NCBI GenBank assembly: GCA_002734085.1
Contig: NVXV01000004.1
Span: 1-53,882, forward strand
Direction: 5' to 3'
DNA: 53,882 bases
From: Fluviicola sp.
GTDB lineage: Bacteria > Bacteroidota > Bacteroidia > Flavobacteriales_D > Crocinitomicaceae
A program made the position numbers and the translations under genes. How positions within the stretch are numbered: the first letter of the stretch is position 1; every line of letters begins with the position of its first letter. Shown in pieces: positions 15,741 through 24,447 of this stretch. The notes beneath the pieces were generated by a model. The model made no database searches. It saw only the letters and a program-made list of their open reading frames with translations, and was not told the DNA's origin.

Positions 15741-16940
15741 TTAAAGTTTTATCCATTTTTTTATGTTCGAAAATTGTTCGTTTTGTGAAATGATATGAAG
15801 TGTGTATGCCCCAGCAGGGTAACCCGATACATTTATACGTATTGTTTCCTTTGTTGAGAGGGAATTCAGCAATTGTCCATTTTCATTATAAATTTTAATG
15901 TTATATTCATTTTGCCCGAAGTTAGTTTTCTCAACTGTTAAAACTTGATCAGCGGGATTGGGGTAAATCCTGAATGCCTCTTTTTCGAAATGCTGTTCAT
16001 TTACCGTTACCACTGTGGAGCTATCTAAGGCACATTCTGCCAGTGTTGCATAAGCAAGCTTGGCGCATTTTTCATAAAAAGGAAGGTTAAACTGGCCCAG
16101 CGAATCTGCCGGGGTATGCCAAAACGGGTTGAAGTCATTGCCATACTCTTCGTCAATACCGATGGCCGTAAACCCATTGTTCCAAAAAGCAGCATGATCT
16201 GTTGCTCCAGTGCCTGGGTTTACAATATGCAATCCTAAGCCAATGGTATAAACTGAATCGGCTTCAATGGCTTTGTCCGCCAATTGAATTGAATTTGCCA
16301 CCGGCCTCACGTGCAAGTCTGCCACAGAATCATTGTTGCCGTCCCATCCTAACATATCCATGTTGATATAGCCAAGAATGGTGTCGTTATTTAATGCCGC
16401 CATTGAAGCATAGGCATTACTTCCTACAAGTCCCTGTTCTTCCTCATCCCACAGCGCGAAAACGACAGTGAACGGAAAGTCATAATTAGAAAATATCCGT
16501 GCAGCCTCTATAACTGCTGCCGATCCACTGGCATTGTCATCAGCGCCAGGAGCGACTGTTCCGGCTGGCATATTGTCGTAGTGAGCCCCGAGAATAAATT
16601 TTTTGCCTGGAAACAAAGTTCCTGTCTTAATGCCAAATAAATTTTTACCAGAGGCGCTGAATTGTAAGGAATCCACGGATAAACCATAAGTGACGAATTT
16701 TTGCTTAACAAATTGGTAAGCCATTTCATTGCCTGGTTGATCCTTATGCCGGGAGAGAATGGTTTCCGACACACCATTTATCATGACTTGTTCCTCACCT
16801 GTAAGCTGACTGACGAAATGGGTCATGGAGTCTATTTCAACATCACTCAGTATATTCTGAATGACAGGATTTTGCGCATATCCTTGGAACGCTATGCAAT
16901 TTAGCATGACCACTGTTATACATAAATGTTTCAATTTCAT
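15741..16940 (-). CDS. T9SS-secreted M28 family metallopeptidase
   Basis: It has 399 residues with a signal peptide (MKLKHLCITVVMLNCIAFQGYAQ, cut near residue 23). The M28 zinc ligands are visible: GAHYDN (His), GADDNASG (Asp), DEEEQG (Glu-Glu), MDMLGWDG (Asp) and TDHAAFW (His), so it should be an aminopeptidase-type exopeptidase acting outside the cell. The C-terminus (about 325-399, RIYPNPADQVLTVEK to the end) is a T9SS sorting domain. It is inserted between the PII-like and CusB-like genes with gaps of 18 and 41 bases. A peptidase is unexpected in a metal-efflux operon. Confidence 0.85.
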   Translation of the reverse strand: MKLKHLCITVVMLNCIAFQGYAQNPVIQNILSDVEIDSMTHFVSQLTGEEQVMINGVSETILSRHKDQPGNEMAYQFVKQKFVTYGLSVDSLQFSASGKNLFGIKTGTLFPGKKFILGAHYDNMPAGTVAPGADDNASGSAAVIEAARIFSNYDFPFTVVFALWDEEEQGLVGSNAYASMAALNNDTILGYINMDMLGWDGNNDSVADLHVRPVANSIQLADKAIEADSVYTIGLGLHIVNPGTGATDHAAFWNNGFTAIGIDEEYGNDFNPFWHTPADSLGQFNLPFYEKCAKLAYATLAECALDSSTVVTVNEQHFEKEAFRIYPNPADQVLTVEKTNFGQNEYNIKIYNENGQLLNSLSTKETIRINVSGYPAGAYTLHIISQNEQFSNIKKWIKL

Positions 16941-16981
16941 TTTGAACGATATTTAAATTGTTATAGTTCTTGCCAACTCAC

Positions 16982-18223
16982 TTAGTGACTATGCGATGTC
17001 TGACTTTTCTTCATTTCGGAAATAAGGTAGTAGGCATTGTTCCAGGCTACCTTAGTTCCTTTGGGAAGTGGTTCCAACAAGTTTATTTCCACCCAACCCT
17101 CGTCTGTAATACCGGTACGTATTTCCACGGGTTTAAAGGCCCACTCCGTCTCACCATCCTCATTGTGCTGTTCGGCAATGAAAATATAGGGTTGGCCTTC
17201 TTCCTCAATAATGGCTCCTTCCGGCAGGGCTTTTACAGCCTTATTTTCTGTGTGGATTTTACCGTTGATGTACATGCCCGGAATCAAGAACTCCTTCTTT
17301 TGCTCAATTTCTGCGTGGACGTGAACCGCTTTGGGGTTTTGTTCAAATTGTTTGCCTACCGAATAAATTTCGGCCGTAAGGCGGGAACCGGGCACGGATT
17401 CTACAGTGAATGAAATTTTTTGTCCTTCTTTCACTTTGTACACATCTTTTTCGAATACCATCAGGTCAGCATGAATATGTTTGGTATTGACAATTTTGAA
17501 CATTCCCGTTTGCGGCTGAATGTACTGACCTAACTGGATCAACACTTTTTCAATGTAGCCATCTAAGGGGCTTACCACCGGCACCTGCTCATATACATCG
17601 CCATTCCTGATTTTCTCTACCTTCAGGTTCAACTGGCGCAGTTGGGCCTCATATCCCTTAACTTCACCTCTAATAGAAAAATAGTCAGACTTTATTTCCT
17701 GTAAGGTTTTGCCCGATCCTACTTTTTCTTCGAACAGCTTCTTTTGTCTGTTGTATTCCTGCTCCAGGTATTCACTTCGATTGTATGCGGTGATGTATTT
17801 GGTTTGAATTTCGGTGAGGTCAGGGTGAGACAGGTATGCCAGCACCTGGCCTTTGTTGACTTTGTCCCCTTCGATCACCTTGATGGAAGTTACGTTACCT
17901 CCTACAATTGCGGTAACCGTAGCCTCGTGTTGTGGTGGAACTTCCAACTGGCCATTGGCTTCTACCACGCCCGATATGGGGCGAGTGGGCATAGTGTCGA
18001 CTTTCATTCCCAGGCTTTTAAATTTCAGGTTGGACAAATGAACTTCGCCCATACCCTCTTTTTCGTGGCCTTCATGCCCGCCTTCTTCATTTTGGCCTTC
18101 ATGCGATTCGTGTTCCTCACCACCTTCGTGATTGTGCCCATCACCTTCTGTATTGTTGCCACAGGCCGAAACAATACCTGCTATAAATAGCAGTACAAAT
18201 AATTTTATGATCTGATTTTTCAT
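16982..18223 (-). CDS. RND periplasmic adaptor (CusB/CzcB-like)
   Basis: It has 413 residues with a lipoprotein signal (LLFIAGIVSAC, Cys21). A His/Glu-rich N-terminal stretch (GHNHEGGEEHESHEG, then GGHEGHEKEG) probably gathers metal ions. The adaptor core then follows: VEANGQLEVPPQHEATV, the lipoyl-like VIEGDKVNKGQVLAYLSHPDL, a coiled coil (about 140-190), and VVSPLDGYIEKVLIQLGQYI. A short SHSH tail closes it. It bridges the inner-membrane RND pump and outer-membrane channel. The gene ends 41 bases before the M28 peptidase start and begins 27 bases past the CusA-TolC fusion, an operon order typical of Bacteroidota. Confidence 0.9.
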   Translation of the reverse strand: MKNQIIKLFVLLFIAGIVSACGNNTEGDGHNHEGGEEHESHEGQNEEGGHEGHEKEGMGEVHLSNLKFKSLGMKVDTMPTRPISGVVEANGQLEVPPQHEATVTAIVGGNVTSIKVIEGDKVNKGQVLAYLSHPDLTEIQTKYITAYNRSEYLEQEYNRQKKLFEEKVGSGKTLQEIKSDYFSIRGEVKGYEAQLRQLNLKVEKIRNGDVYEQVPVVSPLDGYIEKVLIQLGQYIQPQTGMFKIVNTKHIHADLMVFEKDVYKVKEGQKISFTVESVPGSRLTAEIYSVGKQFEQNPKAVHVHAEIEQKKEFLIPGMYINGKIHTENKAVKALPEGAIIEEEGQPYIFIAEQHNEDGETEWAFKPVEIRTGITDEGWVEINLLEPLPKGTKVAWNNAYYLISEMKKSQTSHSH

Positions 18224-18250
18224 GTCGTTTATTTTTATCCGTTACCGGTT

Positions 18251-21200
18251 TTAGTTTGTTGTTTGTAAATAATACTCAAGTTCATAGCGGCTGTCCAGGT
18301 AATTGCCCAAAGCATTCCATGAATCCACTTCTATTCGGATCGCGTCCCTTATGTTTTGCAAAAATGTGACATAATCAATGGCACCTTCGCGGTAAGCCGT
18401 TATCGAACCTTTCCTTTGCTCGCGAGCCAGCGGCAATGCCTGGTCTCGATAATAAATCCATGAGTTACGCCACTTTAAATATTCCTCACGCATGGATTGG
18501 TATTGGGCATTGAGTTGTAGTTGATTTTGTCTGAGGTTTTCAGTAGCGATTTCTCTCTGTATTTTAGCCTCTTGTGTGCGACCAAGCTCTGGGCCAAAAA
18601 ATAAGGGGATTTGTATGCCTATTTGGTAGGTGTAAAACCCAGTTTGCCCTCCAACTTCTTGCCACCCGTACTGACCTTGTAACTTTGGCAAAAACTGCGA
18701 TCTCCTTTCCTTTATTCGAGCATCGGCCACTTGAATTTGCTGTTGATACACATCAAGTAAAGGATGGGAGCTTAAGGAATCCACTTCAAAATTGAGTATT
18801 CCCGTTAACTGTTCACTGGACACATCGGTCACGGTGTAAAGTGTATCGCTGACCAGCCATAAATTGAGCCTCTGTAAGGCACCCATGTAATTGCGATAGG
18901 CCTGTTCTTTTTGGATGCGTACTTCGTTGGCCTGATTTTTAGTAGCCAAATAAGCTAGTTTAGAAGTTTCTTCTACTTCCAATCTTACATCTGCCGCTCG
19001 TTCAATATCGGTAAAGAGCGAATCCAAACGGTGGTACACCTGATAGGAGTTTTTGGCGGTGTATACCTGACCCCAAGCCAATTTCACTTCCCTTTTAAGT
19101 TCTGTTAATGATAAGTCAAGAGCGCTTTCGGCAAGAGCTATACGCTCTTTTTGCAAACGTAAACGTGGAGCAATGCCGAAAACATCAATGTTTTGTTGTT
19201 GCACCCCTATGCGCGTATAGACTCCATCAGTATTGCTGCTTGCTTCTTCCGCTCCTGTGAAGATTTGGGTATTACCAAAATTCCAAGCTGTTTTTTTCAG
19301 GGCTTCTTCGCTTTCTATTTGCAGCCTTTTGGTCTTCACCTGCGGGAAATATTCAACCGCTCTTTGCTGAGCATCTTCAAGGGAAATGCTTTGCAAGGTA
19401 TCCGTGTTTATTACTTGTGCTTGAGAAGGTTGAGAAAATCCGAGAAAACTACCTATACCAATCAGCAGAACAATGGTGTTCAGAGCTGTTTTGCGCCCAC
19501 TTTTCTCGCGTTTCTTTTCACTTCGCTTTTCTACAAAAGTGTATAGCACTGGAAGAACAACCAGTGTAAGTAAGGTTGCAGTAAGCATACCTCCAATTAC
19601 TACAGTAGCCAATGGTCTTTGTACTTCCGCTCCCGCAGAGGCAGAGAAAGCCATTGGAAGGAAACCAAAAATATCGGTGGTTGCCGTAAGCATAATCGGT
19701 CTTATTCGTTCTTTGGTTCCTGTTAATATTCTTTCCCTAATGCTCATAACACCTTCTTCTTTCAATGTATTGAAGCGGTTAATGAGTACCAGACCGTTGA
19801 GAACAGCCACACCAAATAGTACGATAAAGCCTACTCCTGCAGAAATACTAAAAGGCATATCACGTAACCAAAGCGCAAATACACCTCCAATAGCTGCCAG
19901 AGGGATGGCAATATAAATCATAATGGATTGAGAGAAAGATTTGAGGGCAAAATAAAGAAGAACGAAAATGAGAAAGAGTGCAATGGGTACTACAATAGCC
20001 AGACGACTTTTGGCACTCTGTAAGTTTTCAAATTCTCCACCATAGGTGATGTAATAGCCAGATGGTAAGTCCAATTGTTCGTCTAATTTCGTTTGTATAT
20101 CATTTACTACTGACTCAACATCTCGCCCACGAACATTCACACCTACATAGGTTCTACGATAAGTGTTCTCACGACTTATTTGCATTGGACCAGGTTTATA
20201 GCTAATGTCGGCTATTTCTTTGATGGGAATTTGTGTACCCTCTTGAAGGTCGATGTACAATGCACGGAGGTCATCGATACTTTGGCGGTGTGCCTCATCA
20301 AAGCGTATGACCAGATCAAAGCGTTTTTCACCTTCAAAAATCACCCCTGCCTTTCCGCCTGCAAAAGCAGAACTGATGTACTCGTTTACTTTCTCAATGT
20401 CCAATCCGTATTGCGCCATTTTCTTGCGGTTATAGCGCACGGTCATTTGAGGTAGTCCGGATGTCCTTTCGGGGTTCACATCCCCGGCACCCGGCACGGT
20501 CTCAATAATATCGGCCATTTCCTGAACTTTGGTGGCCAATACATCGAGGTCTTCGCCATAGAGCTTTACGGCAATGTCTTCGCGCACTCCCTCCAAAAGT
20601 TCATTGAATCGAAGTTCCACAGGTTGTGTGAACACAAGGTTGACACCAGTCAATCGCTCTTCAAGCAGTTCCTTGATTTCGTCAATAAGCCCTTCCTTGG
20701 TTTCTGCCGTAGTCCACTTATCGCGGTCTTTTTCCAAAATGAGGTACATATCGGCAATATCCATTGGCATAGGGTCAGTAGGAATGTCGGCCACACCAAT
20801 ACGAGCTGTAACTGTTTTAATTTCGGGGAAATTCTCTAGTAAAAGGTTCTCAATCTTATAGGATAATTCCGTGGATTCAGTAAGTGAGCTTCCAGGGCGT
20901 ATTAATGCTTGCATGGCCAAATCACCTTCATCAAGCTGCGGAACAAATTCTCCTCCCATTCGGGAAAAGGTATAGCCTGCCATACTGAGTAGAACGACAG
21001 CAGTAATAATTACTATCATTTTAAATCGAAGTGCACTTTTTAATAATGGCAGATAAAACCAATGAATACCATTTATGATTTTATTGCTAACTCTTTCCAG
21101 CCATCTTTCAAATTTTCCAAACCAATTTTTTTTGTTCTGAATGGGTTTCATGAAAAGGGCTGACATCATTGGAACGTATGTCAGACACAAGACTATAGCA

Positions 21201-22663
21201 CCGATCATGGCAAAACCAAATGTATAGGCCATTGGTTGAAACATCTTCCCTTCGACCCCAGTAAGGAAAAGAATTGGAGCAAATACTATTAATATAATAA
21301 TTTGACCGAAAAAGGCTGAACTCATCATTGTACTGCCTGAATCGAAAGCTACCTCATCCATAACTCCCTGGTTGAATTTAATTTTTCCAGATCGGATGCG
21401 TTTCTGGATTTCATAGACTGTGCCTTCAATGATAATAACAGCACCGTCAATGATAATACCAAAATCAATAGCACCCAAACTCATCAGGTTGGCCCAGACT
21501 CCAAACTGTTTCATTAAAATAAAAGCGAATAACAGTGATAATGGAATAGTTGTAGCCGTAATAATACCTCCACGAAGACTTCCTAAGAGTATTACTAAAG
21601 CAAAAATAACTATAAGTGCACCCTCAATCAGGTTATTTTTTACAGTATCTGTTGTTCTGTCTATTAATTCACTCCGATCTATATACGAATCGATATAAAG
21701 GCCTTCAGGAAGAGATTTTTCAATCTCTTCCATGCGTTCTTTAACATTTTGTATAACGGCATTGGGGTTGGAACCTTTAAGCATCATTATGATGCCTCCT
21801 ACCGCTTCTTCCCCATCTTGCGTAAAAGAACCGTATCGTACCTGATGACCAAAGTGAACCTTTTCTGCCACATCATCAACAGTGATAGGAATACCATTTT
21901 CATTTCGGATTACAATATCCCTAACATCATCAAGAGAACGTACCAAGCCTTCCCCTCGAATGAAATTAGACATCCGATCTTTTTCAATATATGCACCACC
22001 TGTATTTACATTGTTACGAGAAAGGGCATCGTACACCTCTGAAATACTAATATCCATAGCATTAAGTTTTTCAGGGTTTATGGCTACTTCATACTGTTTG
22101 ATGTATCCTCCGAAGGAGTTGACCTCTACCACCCCCTCAAGGAGGGTTAGCTGTCGTTTCACGACCCACTCTTGAATTGTTCGAAGCTCCATTGGGCTAT
22201 ACACTGTGTCGTAACCTGGTTTAGGTCTGATGGTATACTCGTAAATTTGACCTAATCCAGTAGAAATGGGACCCATTGAGGGATTACCAAATTTTTTTGG
22301 AATGGTTTCTTTCAAATCATTTAATTTTTCTTGTACCAACTGCCTTGGCAGATAAGTACCCATATCGTCTTTGAAAACAATAGTGACTACTGAGAGTCCA
22401 AACCTAGAAATGGACCGAATCTCCTCCACACCTGGAAGGTTACCCATTGCTAGTTCAACAGGATAAGTTACAAATTGCTCAATATCTTCTGTTGCCAGAT
22501 TTTCTGATACGGTAATCACTTGAACCTGATTATTAGTTATATCAGGCACTGACCCGAGATTAACTGTTTTCATAGAATATATACCAGCTACGATAATAGT
22601 TAATGTAAGCAAGCCTACAATAAACTTATTCTTAATCGAAAATGATATGATTTTATTAATCAT
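18251..22663 (-). CDS. CusA/CzcA heavy-metal RND pump fused to a TolC-like outer-membrane channel domain
   Basis: It has 1470 residues. Residues 1-1050 are a CusA/CzcA-type RND proton antiporter, with helix 4 carrying DFGIIIDGAVIIIEG (Asp400, Asp406, Glu413), the charge set of heavy-metal RND pumps. A short linker and a signal-like hydrophobic stretch (1063-1080, then SQPSQAQ) lead into a TolC-like domain (about 1083-1470) with long coiled-coil helices. Usual CusA has about 1040 residues, and this fusion is known in Bacteroidota. It exports Cu, Ag, Zn, Co or Cd from the periplasm. Base composition differs along the gene: the N-terminal third is AT-richer than the middle. Confidence 0.9.
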   Translation of the reverse strand: MINKIISFSIKNKFIVGLLTLTIIVAGIYSMKTVNLGSVPDITNNQVQVITVSENLATEDIEQFVTYPVELAMGNLPGVEEIRSISRFGLSVVTIVFKDDMGTYLPRQLVQEKLNDLKETIPKKFGNPSMGPISTGLGQIYEYTIRPKPGYDTVYSPMELRTIQEWVVKRQLTLLEGVVEVNSFGGYIKQYEVAINPEKLNAMDISISEVYDALSRNNVNTGGAYIEKDRMSNFIRGEGLVRSLDDVRDIVIRNENGIPITVDDVAEKVHFGHQVRYGSFTQDGEEAVGGIIMMLKGSNPNAVIQNVKERMEEIEKSLPEGLYIDSYIDRSELIDRTTDTVKNNLIEGALIVIFALVILLGSLRGGIITATTIPLSLLFAFILMKQFGVWANLMSLGAIDFGIIIDGAVIIIEGTVYEIQKRIRSGKIKFNQGVMDEVAFDSGSTMMSSAFFGQIIILIVFAPILFLTGVEGKMFQPMAYTFGFAMIGAIVLCLTYVPMMSALFMKPIQNKKNWFGKFERWLERVSNKIINGIHWFYLPLLKSALRFKMIVIITAVVLLSMAGYTFSRMGGEFVPQLDEGDLAMQALIRPGSSLTESTELSYKIENLLLENFPEIKTVTARIGVADIPTDPMPMDIADMYLILEKDRDKWTTAETKEGLIDEIKELLEERLTGVNLVFTQPVELRFNELLEGVREDIAVKLYGEDLDVLATKVQEMADIIETVPGAGDVNPERTSGLPQMTVRYNRKKMAQYGLDIEKVNEYISSAFAGGKAGVIFEGEKRFDLVIRFDEAHRQSIDDLRALYIDLQEGTQIPIKEIADISYKPGPMQISRENTYRRTYVGVNVRGRDVESVVNDIQTKLDEQLDLPSGYYITYGGEFENLQSAKSRLAIVVPIALFLIFVLLYFALKSFSQSIMIYIAIPLAAIGGVFALWLRDMPFSISAGVGFIVLFGVAVLNGLVLINRFNTLKEEGVMSIRERILTGTKERIRPIMLTATTDIFGFLPMAFSASAGAEVQRPLATVVIGGMLTATLLTLVVLPVLYTFVEKRSEKKREKSGRKTALNTIVLLIGIGSFLGFSQPSQAQVINTDTLQSISLEDAQQRAVEYFPQVKTKRLQIESEEALKKTAWNFGNTQIFTGAEEASSNTDGVYTRIGVQQQNIDVFGIAPRLRLQKERIALAESALDLSLTELKREVKLAWGQVYTAKNSYQVYHRLDSLFTDIERAADVRLEVEETSKLAYLATKNQANEVRIQKEQAYRNYMGALQRLNLWLVSDTLYTVTDVSSEQLTGILNFEVDSLSSHPLLDVYQQQIQVADARIKERRSQFLPKLQGQYGWQEVGGQTGFYTYQIGIQIPLFFGPELGRTQEAKIQREIATENLRQNQLQLNAQYQSMREEYLKWRNSWIYYRDQALPLAREQRKGSITAYREGAIDYVTFLQNIRDAIRIEVDSWNALGNYLDSRYELEYYLQTTN

Positions 22664-22841
22664 GTTTAAAAATGTTTAATTGGTTTATAACGAAAAGAAA
22701 TGCCCTACAGGTGATTGATCATTAAATCTCGTATTTTTTTGAGGCTTAAATTTCAATCAATTACCACTTTTATAGTAATTAAAATATAAGACGTTAAAAC
22801 AGAAACCAGAAAGTTTCCACAAGAGGTTTAACTCTTGTCAA

Positions 22842-23168
22842 TTAAACACTTTGGGGGGGACGCCAAATCGAGTTAGCTATAGATTTATCAGGCGTATCAC
22901 TAGGTAAGTCAAATTTTTGTTTGTCTGCGAACACAATAGTTGAAATTATACTCGAATAGGTATTAATGACAGAATGGGTTTGACAACAACTACATGAACA
23001 AAAAGGAGAACAATCATCAGAGTGATTATCATCATGGTGATTATTGTGTTCTGTATCTATTGATAAAGAAGAGGTCTCGCTTTTGGTGTTATCAATATTA
23101 ATATCATCACAAGGTACTAAAGTTAATACTGTGACTAGCAACGCTAATATGAATGATAAAAATCTCAT
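22842..23168 (-). CDS. DUF6660-type small Cys/His-rich exported protein
   Basis: I start at the ATG at 23168 (MRFLSFILALLVTVLTLVPC), which gives a proper signal or lipoprotein-like start. The longer frame from 23234 adds 22 residues with no support. The 108-residue product has a His/Asp stretch (TEHNNHHDDNHSDDC) and a Cys cluster (CSPFCSCSCCQTH), features of the DUF6660 family near copper and cation-efflux pumps. It likely binds metal in the periplasm. It lies 178 bases upstream of the CusA-TolC gene in the same direction. A run of seven G bases (22853-22859, coding Pro-Pro) lies near its end. Confidence 0.7.
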   Translation of the reverse strand: MRFLSFILALLVTVLTLVPCDDINIDNTKSETSSLSIDTEHNNHHDDNHSDDCSPFCSCSCCQTHSVINTYSSIISTIVFADKQKFDLPSDTPDKSIANSIWRPPQSV

Positions 23169-23281
23169 CTCCCTGCAAAAGTAATAAAATATCAGTGCAA
23201 TGGGGTTGCAAAACAGTAGAATAGTAGGATTCATCAGTCTTGAAAATCATAAGCTGAATAAAAAATTTTAGTTTAATATAT

Positions 23282-23293
23282 ATGCTTAAGCAT
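23282..23293. promoter_or_regulatory. Perfect 12-bp palindrome, possible ArsR operator
   Basis: ATGCTTAAGCAT is a perfect palindrome sharing the CTTAA core with the larger palindrome at 23354-23373, and lies between the divergent DUF6660 and arsR genes. It may be a second operator serving the divergent promoter. Confidence 0.35.
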
Positions 23294-23353
23294 CTCCAAA
23301 AGAACCAGAAACTCCAAATCCAATGTATTAGATAAATAAACTTCCAGTACGAT

Positions 23354-23373
23354 ATTTAAGTATTTGCTTAAAT
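23354..23373 (+). promoter_or_regulatory. Operator-like palindrome over the mer promoter
   Basis: ATTTAAG-TATTTG-CTTAAAT is a perfect inverted repeat with 7-bp arms. It contains the TTTG (23363-23366) that serves as the -33 element, so a bound ArsR-type repressor would block the sigma factor. Confidence 0.5.
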
Positions 23374-23394
23374 AAAGAAGTTTGTTTAACTTTG
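23363..23394 (+). promoter_or_regulatory. Bacteroidota-type promoter of arsR-merTP-merA
   Basis: TTTG at 23363-23366 and TAACTTTG at 23387-23394, separated by 20 bases, match the -33 / -7 (TAnnTTTG) consensus of the phylum. The arsR ATG follows at 23426. Confidence 0.6.
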
Positions 23395-23425
23395 CTGCGT
23401 TATTAACATCGAAAAAAGGACTATT

Positions 23426-23803
23426 ATGAAAAATAATCAATCGTGCATTCGAGTATTTGCTGACCAGGTTCAAATAGACAATTGTAGGGAAGTACTTAAA
23501 GCCAACGATAAATCATTCAACCAACTGAGTAGACTCTTAGCATTGGCGGGAAACGAAGTAAGGTTAAAAATCTTATTTCTCTTAGAAGAAGAAAACGAAC
23601 TTTGTCCTTGCGACCTTTCAGATATTCTCGGAATGAGCATTCCTGCAGTTTCGCAGCATCTCAGAAAACTAAAAGATGGAAACGTCATTGAAGGCAGAAG
23701 AGAAGGACAAACCATTTTCTATTCTTTAAAACAAGAGCAACTCACTATACTTCGTCCATTTTTTAAACACATCATTAATAATTCAAAAAAAGTAGCTCTA
23801 TGA
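23426..23803 (+). CDS. ArsR/SmtB-family metal-responsive repressor of the mer operon
   Basis: It has 125 residues with a winged-helix ArsR domain. LARLLALAGNEVRLKIL-type sequence, ENELCPCDLSDILGMS (with CPC, the Cys pair in the ELCVCDL position of ArsR) and AVSQHLRKLKDGNVIEGRREGQTIFYSL give the recognition helix and wing. Extra Cys at residues 7 and 20 could be metal ligands. It should release DNA on binding Hg(II) or a similar thiophilic ion. It replaces MerR here, as is known in other Bacteroidota. Its stop overlaps merTP by four bases (ATGA). Operator-like palindromes lie upstream. Confidence 0.88.
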   Translation: MKNNQSCIRVFADQVQIDNCREVLKANDKSFNQLSRLLALAGNEVRLKILFLLEEENELCPCDLSDILGMSIPAVSQHLRKLKDGNVIEGRREGQTIFYSLKQEQLTILRPFFKHIINNSKKVAL

Positions 23804-24402
23804 CAAATAAAAACAAAAACTCAAGAGGAGTTGCAGCTACAGGTATTATTGCTGCAATAGCAGCGTCATCTTGTTGTATTCCACCAGTGATTGCAGCAAT
23901 TGCAGGAGTTGGTGGCGCTGCAGGTAGTTTATCATGGATGGAACCTTTACGTCCATATTTAATCGGATTAGCAGTTGTAGCTATTGGTTATGCTTGGTAT
24001 AACCATCTTAAACCAGTAAAAAAAGAGGATTGCTGTGATATTGAAGCCAAACCAAAATGGTATCAAACCAAAAGCTTCTTGGTGGCAATAACCTTGTTTG
24101 CTGCTATCTCAATCACTTTCCCTTACTATTCAGGAATCTTTTTTGGAGACAATAAAAAAGAAGTAACTGTCGCGGATAAGAACAATATCCAAAAAATTAA
24201 CTTTAAGGTAGACGGAATGACTTGCGATGCTTGCCAAAACCATGTTAATCATGCGGTAAACGAATTGCCTGGAATTATAGATGTAAAATCTTCTTATTCA
24301 GAAGGAAATGCGGTGATCGAATTTGATAGCACACAAACCAGTATACTGGAAATTGAAAAAGCAATCAACGGTACAGGTTACAGAGTAGTTGGCAAGAAAT
24401 AG
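23800..24402 (+). CDS. merTP: Fused mercuric transport protein MerTP
   Basis: It has 200 residues. The first half is MerT, with membrane helices, the Cys pair SSCCIPP (25-26) in helix 1, and a cytoplasmic Cys pair at 78-79 (EDCC). A third helix (93-108) leads to an HMA/MerP-like domain with GMTCDACQNHVNHAV (Cys142, Cys145). It moves Hg(II) from the periplasm to MerA in the cytosol. MerT and MerP are usually separate in Proteobacteria, and the fused form occurs in Bacteroidota. merA starts 45 bases downstream. Confidence 0.92.
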   Translation: MTNKNKNSRGVAATGIIAAIAASSCCIPPVIAAIAGVGGAAGSLSWMEPLRPYLIGLAVVAIGYAWYNHLKPVKKEDCCDIEAKPKWYQTKSFLVAITLFAAISITFPYYSGIFFGDNKKEVTVADKNNIQKINFKVDGMTCDACQNHVNHAVNELPGIIDVKSSYSEGNAVIEFDSTQTSILEIEKAINGTGYRVVGKK

Positions 24403-24447
24403 TGTTTTTTTGCTTTTCATAATTGAAAACTTAATTAAATAATTAAA

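Noticed and set aside
22853-22859. Run of seven G as a possible phase-variation tract in the DUF6660 gene
   Set aside because: It is near the 3' end and short for slippage; the frame is intact and nothing suggests switching.
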